A DNA stretch of 64,000 bases from Chrysomallon squamiferum (Eukaryota; Mollusca; Gastropoda; Neomphalida; Peltospiridae): positions 26,382,474-26,446,473 of the forward strand of contig CM022679.1 in the NCBI GenBank assembly GCA_012295275.1. The letters run 5' to 3'. How positions within the stretch are numbered: position 1 is the first letter of the stretch; each line of letters starts with the position of its first letter. The position numbers and the translations under genes are program-made. Shown here piece after piece: positions 24,983 through 37,680 of this stretch. The notes under the pieces were generated by a model. That model made no database searches. It saw nothing but the letters and a program-made list of their open reading frames with translations, and was not told where the DNA came from.

Positions 24983-25188
24983 TTATGTCTGCCGCTCGAA
25001 CTGAATCTGTCAGCGTGACCCAGTCGCTGATACAAGATGGACTTTGCGGTTAACACGTTTTTCAAGGTGGACCCATTTTGACGATGATCGTGAAATAGTT
25101 GACGTATGAGACAGGCTCCAAGGTAAAGGGAGGATATTTACTTGTTAAGTGACAATTACGTTATAATGTTAATTTTCAGTATGCTCGG
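24983..25188 (+). promoter_or_regulatory. Candidate non-coding first exon of TRIM gene D
   Basis: Counterpart of 4769-4975, ending at TGCTCGG|GTAAGT. It would splice to the acceptor at 26531-26533. Confidence 0.4.
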
Positions 25189-26181
25189 GTAAGTTAATGA
25201 TAATTATATTGCTGTTGTCGTTTACAGTTTCAGCCATTAGTGACACTGAATACCGTGTCAGTCAAAACGCTGACACAAATAATTAACTAGCTAGTACTGT
25301 ATTGGAAAAGAGTTTACTCAATTTTAATTTTTTATTATTTTTATAGTTTGTTGTTATCATTTGAGTTATTTTCTTTCCTAAATATATCGGTTTAAAGAAC
25401 GGATTTAGCTTTTTAAAATGAAGGACAAATGATTTCTACAAGTTTCACTGTATAGCGTAACACAGGTGATAAGCACACAATTGTTAATTCATAGTTGCAG
25501 TCGATCTGTCGTCGTTCAGTGAAAATTGAGACAATAAAATAAAACTTTACAAAACATTTGAGCGCCGCCATTGTACTCCTGGAGTCGTGACGTTATCATT
25601 AATATAACACTATATTTTATTGAAACGTTATCACAGTTTGACATTATAGATTATAACGCGAGAAAACAACAAAACCCTCCCCCAAAACAACAACAAACAA
25701 ACCCAAAACACACACACAAGAACACACACACACAAACACAAACAAAAGAAGAAATCCAACAATAGAATGGAAAGAACCAGGAGTTTTGATGAATAATCTT
25801 GATGATTTTTTCAATAAAGTTAAAGCTGCTTTCGATCGAAAATGTTTCAAATGACAATTTTGAAAAATGTGTTTTCATTTAAATTGATTTTATTGAGTTT
25901 TAACATTTGTAGAGAGAAATAAATGTGTAAAAGCATGTCATTATTGTCATTAAGTTAACAGGTTTCAATTTAAAGTGTCACACAGGCGATACAAAGAAAA
26001 TACCATTTTTGTATGCTTTAAGTCCTTATTTTTAATTGTAAGCGACCTATCACAGCTCACTGCATACTGTGACAATAAAATAAAATAAAACTTTAAAAAA
26101 CAATACAACGCCGTCGATATAACACTTCACTACTGGAGTCGTCACCATTTACAAGAGAGTTGCATTTTAATAATAATAATG

Positions 26182-26212
<31 letters not shown>

Positions 26213-26533
26213 GAAGAAGAAGAATACATAATACATAATTTGTACGTCTCAAAAAACTGTCACCAAATACACATGTTAAAATGATTTATTAGTAATACTG
26301 TATTAGACATTAAGGAGTTTAAATGATACGACTTTGTTCATAGTATTTAGGTATGTTAGTCTCTTTCCCATGAGAAACTAACACAATACAGCGACTTTAT
26401 CTAGAAACGACATCAGTTATTATATTTCACTTAATTATCGCTCGGATAATAAATAAACCTTTCAGTGGTACGTCAAAATATTTTACTGTTTTATTGATTT
26501 GATTTCTAAGTTGTTTTTCATATATTCGAACAG
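25189..26533. other. Upstream region of gene D
   Basis: It holds two copies of the upstream module (about 25420-25620 and 25950-26165), the YY1-like variant at 25564-25574, an interrupted CA tract at 25700-25745 and an AAT/AAG tract at 26169-26223. No gene was seen. Confidence 0.5.
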
Positions 26534-26627
26534 GTAATATGGAATGATATTGCACTGAAGATATGACAACCCTGCTTCTACAGATATTTCTTGATACGAA
26601 TTCCACGATACTTTAATATGACCCACA

Positions 26628-29409
26628 ATGGCTGAAAGTTGTGTTGTACCATTAATAGAAATTCGAGACGAGTTTGTTATTTGTGAAATTTGTTTAGACT
26701 ATTTTAATGACGGAGATAAACTACCACGTATTTTACCATGTCACCACAGCTTTTGTTGTCAATGTTTGACTTCAGTGTGGAAGAATTTTCCAGAAGGACT
26801 AACATGTCCCAACTGTCGACAAATATGGCCTGTTCAAAATAATATCGAGAAAACATTTCCACAAAACAAAGTGTTGACAGATTTGGTGGAGTATATAAGA
26901 ATTAAAAATAATGCTGGAGAAATACTGTGTCAAGTATGTTCCAGTAAACAGAAAGCAACGACCCGATGTTTCGATTGTGATACTCACGTGTGTGAAACAT
27001 GCACATCATATCACATGAAATTTCCAAGTACAAAGCATCACAAGACAGTTTCTATATCGCAACTGGTGGAAATTCCACAATCTGAATTTTTCCAGAGAAA
27101 GGATATCTGTACATGTCACGAAAATATGAAAGTTGATGTTTACTGCAAGACGTGCTGTACAGCTGTCTGCTCTACGTGTGCACTTGTGTCTCACAAAGAT
27201 CACGAAATCTGTAATCTGAAAGATGTCTACAGCGAGAAGAAGGAAAAGATCAGAATCACTTTATGTAAGTTACAAACGTCCATAGAAAAATCTAAATCGT
27301 ACACTGATAAACTGACTCGCGAGAAACAAACACTGGAAGAGACACAAACACAAAGTCTAATGAAAATAGACAAAGCCAGTAAAGCAATCATTAAAAAGAT
27401 TCAAGATTTGACACAACAGTTGAAAGATGAAATTGTTAGAAATGTTGACAAACAGAAATGTGATCGAGATGAACAGATAAAAGTGGTGAGTCAGTCGATA
27501 AATGAGAAAAGTGAACATCTTCTACACTGTCAACAAGCCTTGCAGTTCGCACGTCAAGTCGAATTTACTGAAATGTTCGAGTCTCTAGAAAACAAAACTA
27601 AACATTTGATTACGTCGTGTGTATTGTTTGAACTGCAGATGAAAAAGATCAACCTTGGTCTGGAGATATTTCGGGACTTTGAAATGATTTTGACCAAATC
27701 AAGACATATCGTTTGTTTCATGCAGAATATTGACAAGACAGAGCAGGGTGGTGAAATGATGAGTGGTGTACTCTTACCACAGAAAATCAACGTTCCCGAG
27801 ATGACGTCAGAAGATTTGGTTGAGTCTATTTCAGAAAATGAGAAAAGGTCACTCGGTGCTGAACATGGATGTAGTAAAGACAATACTGAGATAACAGACG
27901 AACAAGGTGAATTTTCCGAATATTTCTCTGCATAAGCATTTTTTGTTTTTACCCCAAATAAACTGCAACTGTCAATTATCTTAAGAATTTAAAAGCTTTA
28001 TCAAATTATTTCTCCCTTAATTTTGTTCATTACTGATTCTTTGTATTTCAGAATATAGAGTTTCATCGGTTATTATTGAATTAACTCTAAATTTTGACGC
28101 ATTTTTTTTCTAAGGATTCTTCAGCTGTTTCACTGATTGTTTAAATGTAAAATGTGATAAGGTTTTTTAGGTGCGGGTTTGATGCGGAAAATTCTAGTAG
28201 GTCAATACAAAGAAGTGTTTCGTAAGTAATTTTCATATTTTACAGACACACAGAGACAAATACACACACACACATTAATATACACGTACACACACACAGA
28301 CACAGAGGAAATGAGAATTGCCCCCAACTAGTATAATTAGATGTTCAGTTCAGGGAAAATAACTAATTAATAAAACTTTCCGGATTATGTTCCTTGTATT
28401 GCAGAATTTACGTTGAAAAATCTAATATATATTTATGTCAAATATCGCTAGAAATGATGTTATGAATTAATAACTTTATGAAAGTACAAGTTATTGCAAA
28501 AATACATTATCATTAGAGATAGTTACGTATATAATTTATCTCCTCTTTATCTTTTGTTTATATTTGTATGTTTATTTATTTATTGATTTATTGATTTATT
28601 TGTATGTTATTGATTTATTTATTTATAGACAATGCGGAAGCTAAATTCGGTAACATTTGATTTGTAAAGAGAGGGAAAATATATTATTTGATGTCAGTAG
28701 AAAGTAATTCAAAGAAACAGAGATAATTATAGTTATATATGTATATTTTTATTTTACAGTACCCAGTATACAGTTTAATAAAAGTTATATGAACTGGGAA
28801 TTTTGTACCATCACAGATTATGGCGAATTGATCAACGAACCTTCACTTCAACCTGACACAGAACAAACCATCAAAGTTGAAACTTTTAATGGTGTTTTAG
28901 GAAACAAAACGTTTCACCATCCAGTCTGTTATTACTGGCAGGTTGACGTTGTATGTAAAGTACTGGAAAATGCAGAACTTGACAAAATAGCAACTCAAAT
29001 CGGTGTTTGTACAGAAGAAACTTATGACGATGCCGATTTAATTTCAGAAAACAGACACGCCTGGTGTGTAAGTGTTGACACCTGCAGCGATCACAACAGT
29101 CTGTGTTTAGACGTTCATTCTCTTGGGGAGGAAATATCTGACAAGCCTTTTGCAGATTTTGAAGAGAACAAAGAATTCATTCTGAATCTTGGGTTGCTGC
29201 TTGACACAAACAATAAAACATTTCACATTATTCGTGTAAATGAAAACAAATGTGAATACAGCATTCCTGACATTGATGTTTCAAAGCCACTGATACCACT
29301 GTTTGGAGTTTATAGCTCTGCCATGTTTGATGTCAAAGTAGAAATTGTTTCTGCTGATCAAATGTTTCAAAACGATGAGTTACTCAAGTTAATATTTGAC
29401 TTACTTTAA
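26628..29409 (+). CDS. TRIM-like gene D, type 2
   Basis: Complete gene with exons 26628-27906, 28171-28221 (51 nt) and 28760-29409, predicted at 659 aa, the shortest intact member. Junctions are CAAG|GTGAAT, TTTTTTAG|GTGC, GTTTC|GTAAGT and TTACAG|TACCC. RING and both B-boxes have every expected zinc ligand. The type-2 tail carries LFELQMKKINLGL and PEMTSEDLVES. Compared with gene C it lacks a short stretch after FEMILTKS. Exon 2 codes ILVGQYKEVF. The SPRY exon (YYW, GLLLD, PLIPLFGVY) is the source type for the broken exon at 3105-3644. An AATAAA lies 50 bp after the stop. Confidence 0.9.
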
Positions 29410-29458
29410 AAAAATTAATGAAATCTATTGTGTGTGTTTGTGTGAAACTACCAATTTC

Positions 29459-29464
29459 AATAAA
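29459..29464 (+). terminator. Poly(A) signal of gene D
   Basis: AATAAA 50 bp after the stop codon, kept at the same place in the duplicated block behind the broken exon near 3697. It is a plausible site but unproven. Confidence 0.45.
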
Positions 29465-29959
29465 CTAAATGAAAAATAGCTATGATAATATTAATTTTAT
29501 TTGTTCATTATTACCTTTCTTTAGAAATTTTTTATTATTATTATTATTATTAAATTTTACTATTAAATATGTCTTTGTAGTTTCTTTACACGTTTTATCT
29601 TCTTCCTCTTCTATTCTGTTTTATTTAAGTAATTATTAATAAATTGTTTCTTTAACTTCTTTTCATTATTATCGTTCTTATTGTTTGTAATATCTTGAAT
29701 TTAATATCTAAGTAATTATAAAGAACACTAAAAAATAAAAATTGTTTGGCTTCAGGTCATTTCCAATCATATTTTTGGTTGCGTTCGGAGACGAATGGTC
29801 GAAAATAATACGTATTCTCCCGTTCTCAGTAATTTCAATACGGTTTCAATAATTTCAGCATAACACCTTGTTATTCATCTTAACATCAAATGTGCATACA
29901 GTGTAAATATTCTTTATAATTGTAAATAGCAATAAAACTGATGACGTCAAAGATTTTAC

Positions 29960-30097
29960 CTGTAATTAACGGACGATAGTTCGATATGTTGTAAGCGGCT
30001 TGCCCCGTGGATTCTATTCTTTGCGCTGAATTGACAAATGGTTGTAAGTACCAGTCAAACGACCTGATTTTCACATTTCGAATTAATTTGTCAAAAC
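29960..30097 (-). pseudogene. Relic of CHST15-like exon 3 with open frame
   Basis: 138 nt on the minus strand, matching exon 3 of the intact gene. Unlike the copies at 4210 and 23810, its frame has no stop. Its acceptor AG has become AC, so it should not be spliced in. The donor GTAAAA is kept. An (AAT)n tract (30103-30163) sits where the intron's polypyrimidine-side repeat should be. Confidence 0.85.
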
Positions 30098-30099
30098 GT

Positions 30100-30154
<55 letters not shown>

Positions 30155-30534
30155 TAATAATAACAACAACAACAACAACAACAGTCAATGTAATATACCA
30201 ATAACAATAATATTGATAAATAAGTAGTAAGTAAGTAAATATATTAATAAATAAATAAATACAATAAAAAATTTAAATTAAATCCATTACAGAAATAAAT
30301 CATGCGAAGATTTTCTTTTATTATATTTTTATATGTATACAATAGAAATAAAAGTGTAGAAATGATATCTGAAAATTAAATAAATAAACAACATAGGAAA
30401 GAAATAGAAAACTAAAGTCGATATTACTGAAGATACAAATATATTTGTTGTGTGTAGTTATTCATTTTTTTTAAATTTTCTAATTATTATTTTCTCGTCT
30501 GATGTTGTTGTGGTTGTTGCTATTGATATTGTTG

Positions 30535-30549
30535 TTTTTCTTATTTTTG

Positions 30550-30587
<38 letters not shown>

Positions 30588-30606
30588 ATTATTATTATTA
30601 TTATTA
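30535..30606. repeat. (TTG)n then (ATT)n microsatellite
   Basis: TTG-rich triplets lead into ATT triplets, next to a T-rich region. Confidence 0.85.
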
Positions 30607-30751
30607 CAAGCTTATTTATTTATTATGAATTTGTATTTGTATATATGTATTTTTTTATGTAGAGATGTATAGATATATGTATGCATACATGTATATATGT
30701 ATGTGTATCAGTGTAAGTATTTTAGGACTGAATATTCTTTGTCTTATGTAT

Positions 30752-30915
30752 GTCTGATTAGACAGGACACAAGGGAAGTCAGTGGCACAGGAAGACGACG
30801 TTCATTAAGACATCACAAACCGTGTCAGCTACGAGACTTGAACGCATGCTGCCTGTTCTCCTGCTCTCTCAACTCGGACCTTACCACGCGGCTGTCAACA
30901 CAACCTTAAAACGTT
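30752..30915 (-). mobile_element. tRNA-derived SINE-like element, copy 2
   Basis: Near copy of 24211-24372, with a few indels and substitutions. Flanks on both sides also match, so it spread by segmental duplication rather than a second insertion. Confidence 0.5.
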
Positions 30916-31576
30916 TGCTCAGCAACCGAGACTAACCATCACTTCACACGAAGCGTCATTCTTCTATGCTTCTTTTTTTTTTTTTTTTTTTTTTGGTATT
31001 ATCTCTTTATCTCTGTATTTATTTATTTATTTGTATATTTTATTTATTTATTTATTTATTTTATTTTATTTATTTTTATTTATTTATTCATTATTTCATT
31101 AATTCATTCATCCATTCATTCTTTCATTCATTCATTTATTTATTTAGTTTCAGCCATATTTTCTGTACAATATATGTGTATATTTTTTTTTCAATTATCG
31201 TTGTTCTTATTCTTGACAGTATCTGGAATCTGGTATCCAATAAATTAGGAATGAACTATTTCAACAAGAAATTCTCTTTGCAATTAAAACTAATTAAAGA
31301 TAAAATTTCTCTGGTATCATTAAAACAAGGGCTGGACGAGCTGGACTCGGTTCACTCGAGCTGAATGCAAACACACGACTGAACCGAGCTAATTTGTGCG
31401 GCAATGTAAACGTCGCTGTAGTATAAACATTAATTAAGAATTGGTTTACGATTTTCACACAGTTCATCTCTATTAATGAGAAACAACATAAATTTAATAA
31501 TTGATTATAGAAAAAGTTTCTTCTTTTTTCTTCTTTTCACTCGAGACAACGGTTTAAACAGTTTGTAATATATATT

Positions 31577-31781
31577 TATGTCTGCCGCTCGAACTGAATC
31601 TGTCAGCGTGACCCAGTCGCTGATACAAGCTGCCCTTTGCGGTTAACACGTTGTTCAAGGTTGACCCATTTTCACGATGATCGTGAAATATTTGTCGTGT
31701 GAGACAAGCTCCATAGAAAAGGGAGGATATTTACTTGTTAAGTGACAAATACGTTATAATGTCAATTTTCAGTATGCTCGG
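31577..31781 (+). promoter_or_regulatory. Candidate non-coding first exon of TRIM gene E
   Basis: Counterpart of 4769-4975, ending at TGCTCGG|GTAAGT. It would splice to the acceptor ending at 34000. Confidence 0.4.
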
Positions 31782-34000
31782 GTAAGTTAATGATAATTAT
31801 ATTGCTGTTGTCGTTTACAGTTTAAGCCATTAGTGACACTGAATACCGTGTCAGTCAAAACGCTGACACTAATAATTAACTAGATAGTACTGTATTGGAA
31901 AAGAGTTTACTAAATTTTAATTTTTTATTCTTTTTATAGTTTGTTGTTATCATTTGAGTTATTTTCTTTCCTACATATATCGGTTTAAAGAACGGATTTA
32001 GCTTTTTAAAAAGAAGGAAAGGCAACTCTATTTTACGGTTCAGGAAATAGAATGTGAAACTAATAAAACAGTTTTACATTAAACATGATAATATACTTAT
32101 TATTATTATTATTTTGAAGAAAAAAATGTTATTTGTATTGTATTCAAAATGTTCTCATTGTTTTATTCTTATATTAGTTATTAAAATGAAAATGTTATCA
32201 AAGTAAACGTGTAGTGTTTATCTTGATTCAACGAAAATACCACCACTGTAACTTCCTGCTTGCTATTATTATGTTAACCGCTAAGCTATGGAGGCTAAGT
32301 TTTAAAATTCTTTAACTCCAGAAATCTTATCAAATCTATTTTTTGTAGCGGTATCTCTGTGTATAGAAGAAAAGAATGACACCAGTATAGTTAAACACAA
32401 ATTGTTCATATGAAATAAACACAACAGCAGTCAACTGTAAGCGAGGAACAGGTTTAAGTAGGTGACACTTTTAGCGTATTTGTTAATATTACTCTTATCT
32501 AACTGGCTAACACTGGTTTACACAAACAAACGATTAATTCCACTTAATAACATTAACTTTTAATACAGACGTAACAACAGTATCCTGATAGGGCTAGAAT
32601 TGACAGCTTCAACGTAATTGCTCCAGATTCTGTTTTACACTGGTTTGTTCAAAGTAGAAGAAAGATACAAACAAACACCTATTTATTTGCCTGAATATTC
32701 ATTTCTGAGTACATTAGTTATAGTTACAATAAAACATTCCTGTTATGCATTATTTCCTCATTGCTATTAGTAGTATTATTATAATTATGATCCGAGAGAG
32801 AGAAAAAAGGTTGTATGACATTTGAGAGACAGGTAAACGCAATTAACTTTGTCAAACTACTTCTGTAATGATCTGTGTTTATTATTTCGATAAAGTTAAA
32901 GTTGATGTCTCTCGGTTACAGTTTAACTGAGAGTTTTGGAGAAAAAGTCTTCTCTTGTAAATTTATTTAATGTTTTTACAGGTAAATGAATATTAAATGA
33001 ACAACAAATGATTTCTACAAGTTTCACTGTATAGAGTAACAGAGGTGATAAGCACATAAATTGTTATTTCATAGTTGCAGTCGATCTGTCGTCGTTCAGT
33101 GAAAATTGAGACAATAAAATAAAACTTTACAAAACATTTGAGCGCCGCCATTGTACACCTGGAGTCGTGACCTTATCATTAACATAACAGCTATATTTTA
33201 TTCAAAGTACCAGGAGTTTTGATGAATAATCTTGATGATTTTTTCAATAAAGTTAAAGCTGCTTTCGATCGAAAATGTTTCAAATGACAACTCTGAAAAA
33301 TGTGTTCTCATTTAAATTTATTTTTTTGTTTTAATATTTATATAGAGAAATAAATGTGTAAAAACATGTCACTATTGTTATTAAGTTAACAGGTTTCAAT
33401 TTAAAGTGTCACACAGGCGATACAAAGAAAAGACCATTTTTTATGCTTTAAGTCATTATTTTTAATTGTAGGCGACCTATCACAGCTCACTATCATACTG
33501 TGACAATAAAATAAAATAAAACTTTAAAAAACAATACAACGCCGTCGTGACCATTTACAAGAGAGTTGCATTTTAATAATAATAATAATAATAATAATAC
33601 ATAATTTGTACGTCTCAAAAAACACTTGACCATTTACAAGAGAGTTGTATTTTATTAATAGTAATAATAATAATAATAATAAGAAGAATAATACATAATA
33701 CATAATTTGTACGTCTCAAAAAACTGTCACCAAATACACATGTTAAAATGATTTATTAGTAATACTGTATTAGACATTAAGGAGTTTAAATGATACGACT
33801 TTGTTCATAGTATTTAGGTATGTTAGGCTCTTTCCCATGAGAAACTAACACAATACAGCGACTTTATCTAGAAACGACATCAGTTATTATATTTGACTTA
33901 ATTATCGCTAGGATAATAAATAAACCTTTCAGTGGTACGTCAAAATATTTTACTATTTTATTGATTTGATTTCTAAGTTGTTTTTCATATATTCGAACAG
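31782..34000. other. Upstream region of gene E
   Basis: Matches the upstream blocks of genes C and D. The part 32230-32900 is shared with gene C only (16020-16740). Two upstream modules lie at about 33000-33190 and 33380-33560, with AAT tracts at 33575-33598 and 33662-33690. No gene was seen. Confidence 0.5.
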
Positions 34001-34094
34001 GTAATATGGAATGATATTGCACTGAAGATATGACAAGCCTGCTTCTACAGATATTTCTTGATACGAATTCCACGACACTTTAATATGACCCACA

Positions 34095-36595
34095 ATGGCT
34101 GAAAGTTGTGTTGTACCATTAATAGAAATTCGAGACGAGTTTGTTATATGTGAAATTTGTTTAGACTATTTTAATGACGGAGATAAACAACCACGTATTT
34201 TACCATGTCACCATAGCTTTTGTTGTCAATGTTTGACGTCAGTGTGGAAGAATTCGCCAGAGGGAGTAACATGTCCCAACTGTCGACAAATATGGCCTGT
34301 TCAAAATAATATCGAGAAAACATTTCCACAAAACAAAGTGTTGACAGATTTGGTTGAGTATGTAAGAATTAAGAATAATGCTGGAGAAATACCGTGTCAA
34401 GTATGTTCCAATAAACAGAAAGCAACCACCCAATGTTTCGATTGTGATACTCACATGTGTGAAACATGCACATCATATCACATGAAATTTCCAAGTTCAA
34501 AGCATCACAAGACAGTTTCTATATCACAACTGGCGGAAATTCCACAATCTGAATTTTTCCACAGGAAGGATATATGTACAAATCACGAAAATATGAAAGT
34601 TGATGTTTACTGCAAGACGTGCTGTACAGCTGTCTGCTCTACGTGTGCACTCGTGTCTCACAGAGATCACGAAATCTGTAATCTGAAAGATGTCTACAGC
34701 GAGAAGAAGGAAAAGATCAAATCCACTTTATGTAAGTTACAGACGTCCATAGAGAAATCAAAATCGTACACTGATAAACTGACTCGCGAAAAACAAACAC
34801 TGGATGAGACAGAAGAAGAAAGTCTAATGAAAATAGATGAAGCCAGTAAAGAAATCATTAAAAAGATTCAAGATTTGACACAACAGTTGAAAGACGAAGT
34901 TGTTAGAAATGTTGACAAACAGAAAAGTGATCGAGATGAACAGATAAAAGTGGTGACTCGGTCGATAAAAGAGAAAAGTGAACATCTTCTACACTGTCAA
35001 CAAGCCTTGCAGTTCGCACGTCAGGTCGAATTTACTGAAATGTTTGAGTGTCTCAAAAACCAAACAACAAATTTGATCAAGTACGGAGAACTCGTTGATT
35101 TAAAGATAAAGAAAATCGACTTACAGTTGGATGTATTTGAACGTATTGATAATGTCATAAAGAAGACTGCACTGATGTTTGACAAGTCAGAGATGATACC
35201 CTGTATTGAGATGGCAGACGCTGTTGTAGAACGAGAATCTTGCGTTCTCAAAGTCAGACTCATCTCAAAGAAAAAGAAATCACAGTCAGAAGCTGTTATT
35301 GAAACTCCTGGTGAAACGCACGAAACTGATAGAAAACGTCTAACAACGTCCATTTGTGGAAAGCTGTTTTACAAGCCGCGAAGACTCGGTCTTCACAAGA
35401 CATCAGTCAGTGTTGATAGTTTTTACATTGAACATGGCAGTCTCACATTTCACAGCAGAGAGGAGAGTTAGTATTTCAATCTGTGTTTTTATAATTGTGA
35501 TACAAAACACAAAACTGAGACAAAATACACACACACATAAAATAACGAATAATTCGTTTTCTGTTTTCAGCTGTTTAAAAATGTTAAACTTTTCAATCTC
35601 AAACTATATGATATTTTCTGCCTATGTTGATTTACTTGAACGATTCACTGCCATGTATGGGACTGTGTTTCCGTTCTAAATGACTTCTTTCACATTAACA
35701 AATATTATTATCGTTATTGTTTATTTTAGATGCTGAACTGACGAGAAAAGTTCTGATTGGACTTAACGAGCAATCCAACACATTTACTGAAGTATTGTGT
35801 GAGTGCAATATGTTTAAATTTCGTTTATGCATTAACTGAGAAATATATTTATTAATTTACATTAATTGCATGTCTTTCTATCCAAAAAATGATATGCACA
35901 CATATGATGATAGATATACATGCTTATTATTTATTTTTTCAGTACCCAACGTACAGTTTGATAAAAATGCCTTAAACTGGAAGTATTGTAAGATCACAGA
36001 TTGTGGTGAATTGATCAACATATCTTCACCACTGCCTGACACAGAACAGACCTCTTCACTTAAAACTCTGAGAGGCGCCACAGGAAACAAGACTTTTCAC
36101 CATCCAGACTGTTATTACTGGCAGACTGGTGTTGTGTGTAAAGTCCTGTCAAAGGCACAACTTCACAAAGTAGCAGCTCAAATCGGTGTTTGTACACATC
36201 AAAATGACGACGAAGCACAGCTAATTTCAGAAAACAGACACGCCTGGTGTGTAAGTGTTGACACCTGTAGAAACCACAACAGTCTGTGTTTAGACGTTCA
36301 TTCTCTTCGGAAGGAAATATCTGACAAACCCGTTGCAGATTTTAAAAAGAAGAAACAATTCACCGTGAATCTTGGGTTGCTGCTTGACACAAAAAACAAA
36401 AAGCTTCACATTATTCGTTTAAATGAAAACAAATGTGAATACAGTATTCCTCATATCGATGTTTCAAAGCCTCTGATACCAGCATTTGGTGTCCACAATC
36501 CTGATATGTTTTGTGTTAAACTGAAAGTTGTGTCTGCTTATGATGTGTCTCTAAACGATGAGTTACTAAAATTAATCTCTAATTTACTTAAATAA
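34095..36595 (+). CDS. TRIM-like gene E, type 1, first SPRY exon (3a)
   Basis: Complete gene with exons 34095-35466, 35730-35798 (69 nt) and 35943-36595, predicted at 697 aa. RING, B-box 1, B-box 2 and coiled coil match gene B, with the zinc ligands kept. A change from Leu to Gln at residue 32 lies in the RING loop. Exon 2 codes TRKVLIGLNEQSNTFTEVL. Terminal exon 3a has YYW, GLLLD and PLIPAFGVH motifs, and is close to the exon of gene F except that F carries a frameshift. Intron 2 is only 144 nt, much shorter than in B, C or D. A second complete SPRY exon follows 125 bp after the stop (see 36721-37376). Confidence 0.9.
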
Positions 36596-36720
36596 TAAAA
36601 TTATTCTACTGTTTAATTGACAAAAAAATATATTCTTATGTTCATGACTTGTTCGCGATTAAATCAGAAACAGACCGAGATAATTATAGTTATATATGTA
36701 TATTTTTATTATTTTTACAG

Positions 36721-37376
36721 TACCCAACATACAGTTTGATAAAAATACTGTAAACTGGAAGCATTGTAACATCACAGGTTGTGGTGAATTGATCAGAAAA
36801 TCTTCACTACGACCTGACATAGAACAAATAATCAAATTTAAAAACTTTGAAGGTGTTTTAGGAAACAAGACTTTTCACCATCCTGGCTGTTATTACTGGG
36901 AGACTTATGTTGTATGTAAAGTACTGGAAAATGCAGAACTTCACAGAGTAGCAGCTCAAATCGGTGTTTGTACAGAAGAGAATTATAATGATATAAATGC
37001 CATTTCAGAAAACAGTCACGCCTGGTGTGTTACTGTGGCATCTTGTAAAAATCACAAAAGTGTTTGTCTGTATGCTTATTCACGTGGAAAACCTATGTCT
37101 GACAATCCGTTCATCGATTTTGAACACGAGGCACAGTTTGAACTTACACTGGGATTTTTGCTTGACTTAAAAAATAGAAAACTTCACATTATTCGTGTTA
37201 GTGATAACAAATGTGAATACAGCATTCCTGATATTGATGTTTCAGCGCCTCTGATACCAGTATGTGGAATCTATTGCCGTAACATGTTTGATGTAAAAGT
37301 GAAAATTGTTTCTGCTGCTGATGTGTCTCTAAACGATGAGTTACTCTCGTTAATCTGTAATTTAGCTCAAGAGTAA
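36721..37376 (+). CDS. Alternative terminal SPRY exon (3b) of gene E
   Basis: A second complete SPRY exon preceded by a strong acceptor (TATTTTTATTATTTTTACAG|TACCC) in the same phase as exon 3a. Joining exon 2 to it instead of 3a gives a 698-aa protein with a different SPRY (FELTLGFLLDL subtype, VCGIYC near the end). This exon and its 3' flank are closest to exon 3 of gene B. Because 3a contains a stop codon, the two can only be used as alternative last exons. It has no stops or frameshifts. It could also be a silent duplicate. Confidence 0.75.
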
Positions 37377-37527
37377 ATTAAAATGTGTAACATGTAGTGT
37401 TTGTGATAATTCATGTTTTCATTAAATTCAAGTGTAGAAAAGGAAAGAAAATCACAGAATGTTTTTAAATGTTAGGGATGTTGAAACACTTCAGTTGATT
37501 GGAAACTTTGTATTTTTTGTGAGTGCT

Positions 37528-37680
37528 ACATCGTGTGTATGTATGTGTGTATGTGTGTGTGTGTGTGTATATGCATGTGCATATGAGTGTATGTGTGTGT
37601 ATGTGTGTGTATGTGCCTGTGTGTGTAAGTGTATGTATATATGTGTGTTGGTGGGTGTATGTGTGGGGGTGGGGGTGAGT
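37528..37680. repeat. (GT)n-rich microsatellite
   Basis: GTGT, GTAT and GTGC repeats about 150 bp after exon 3b of gene E, like the GT tract behind gene B at 10805-10835. Confidence 0.85.

Noticed and set aside
30966-31364. 132-codon + strand frame
   Set aside because: Mostly T-rich repeat translation. The end (NYFNKKFSLQLKL) is not kept as a frame in the paralogous blocks.
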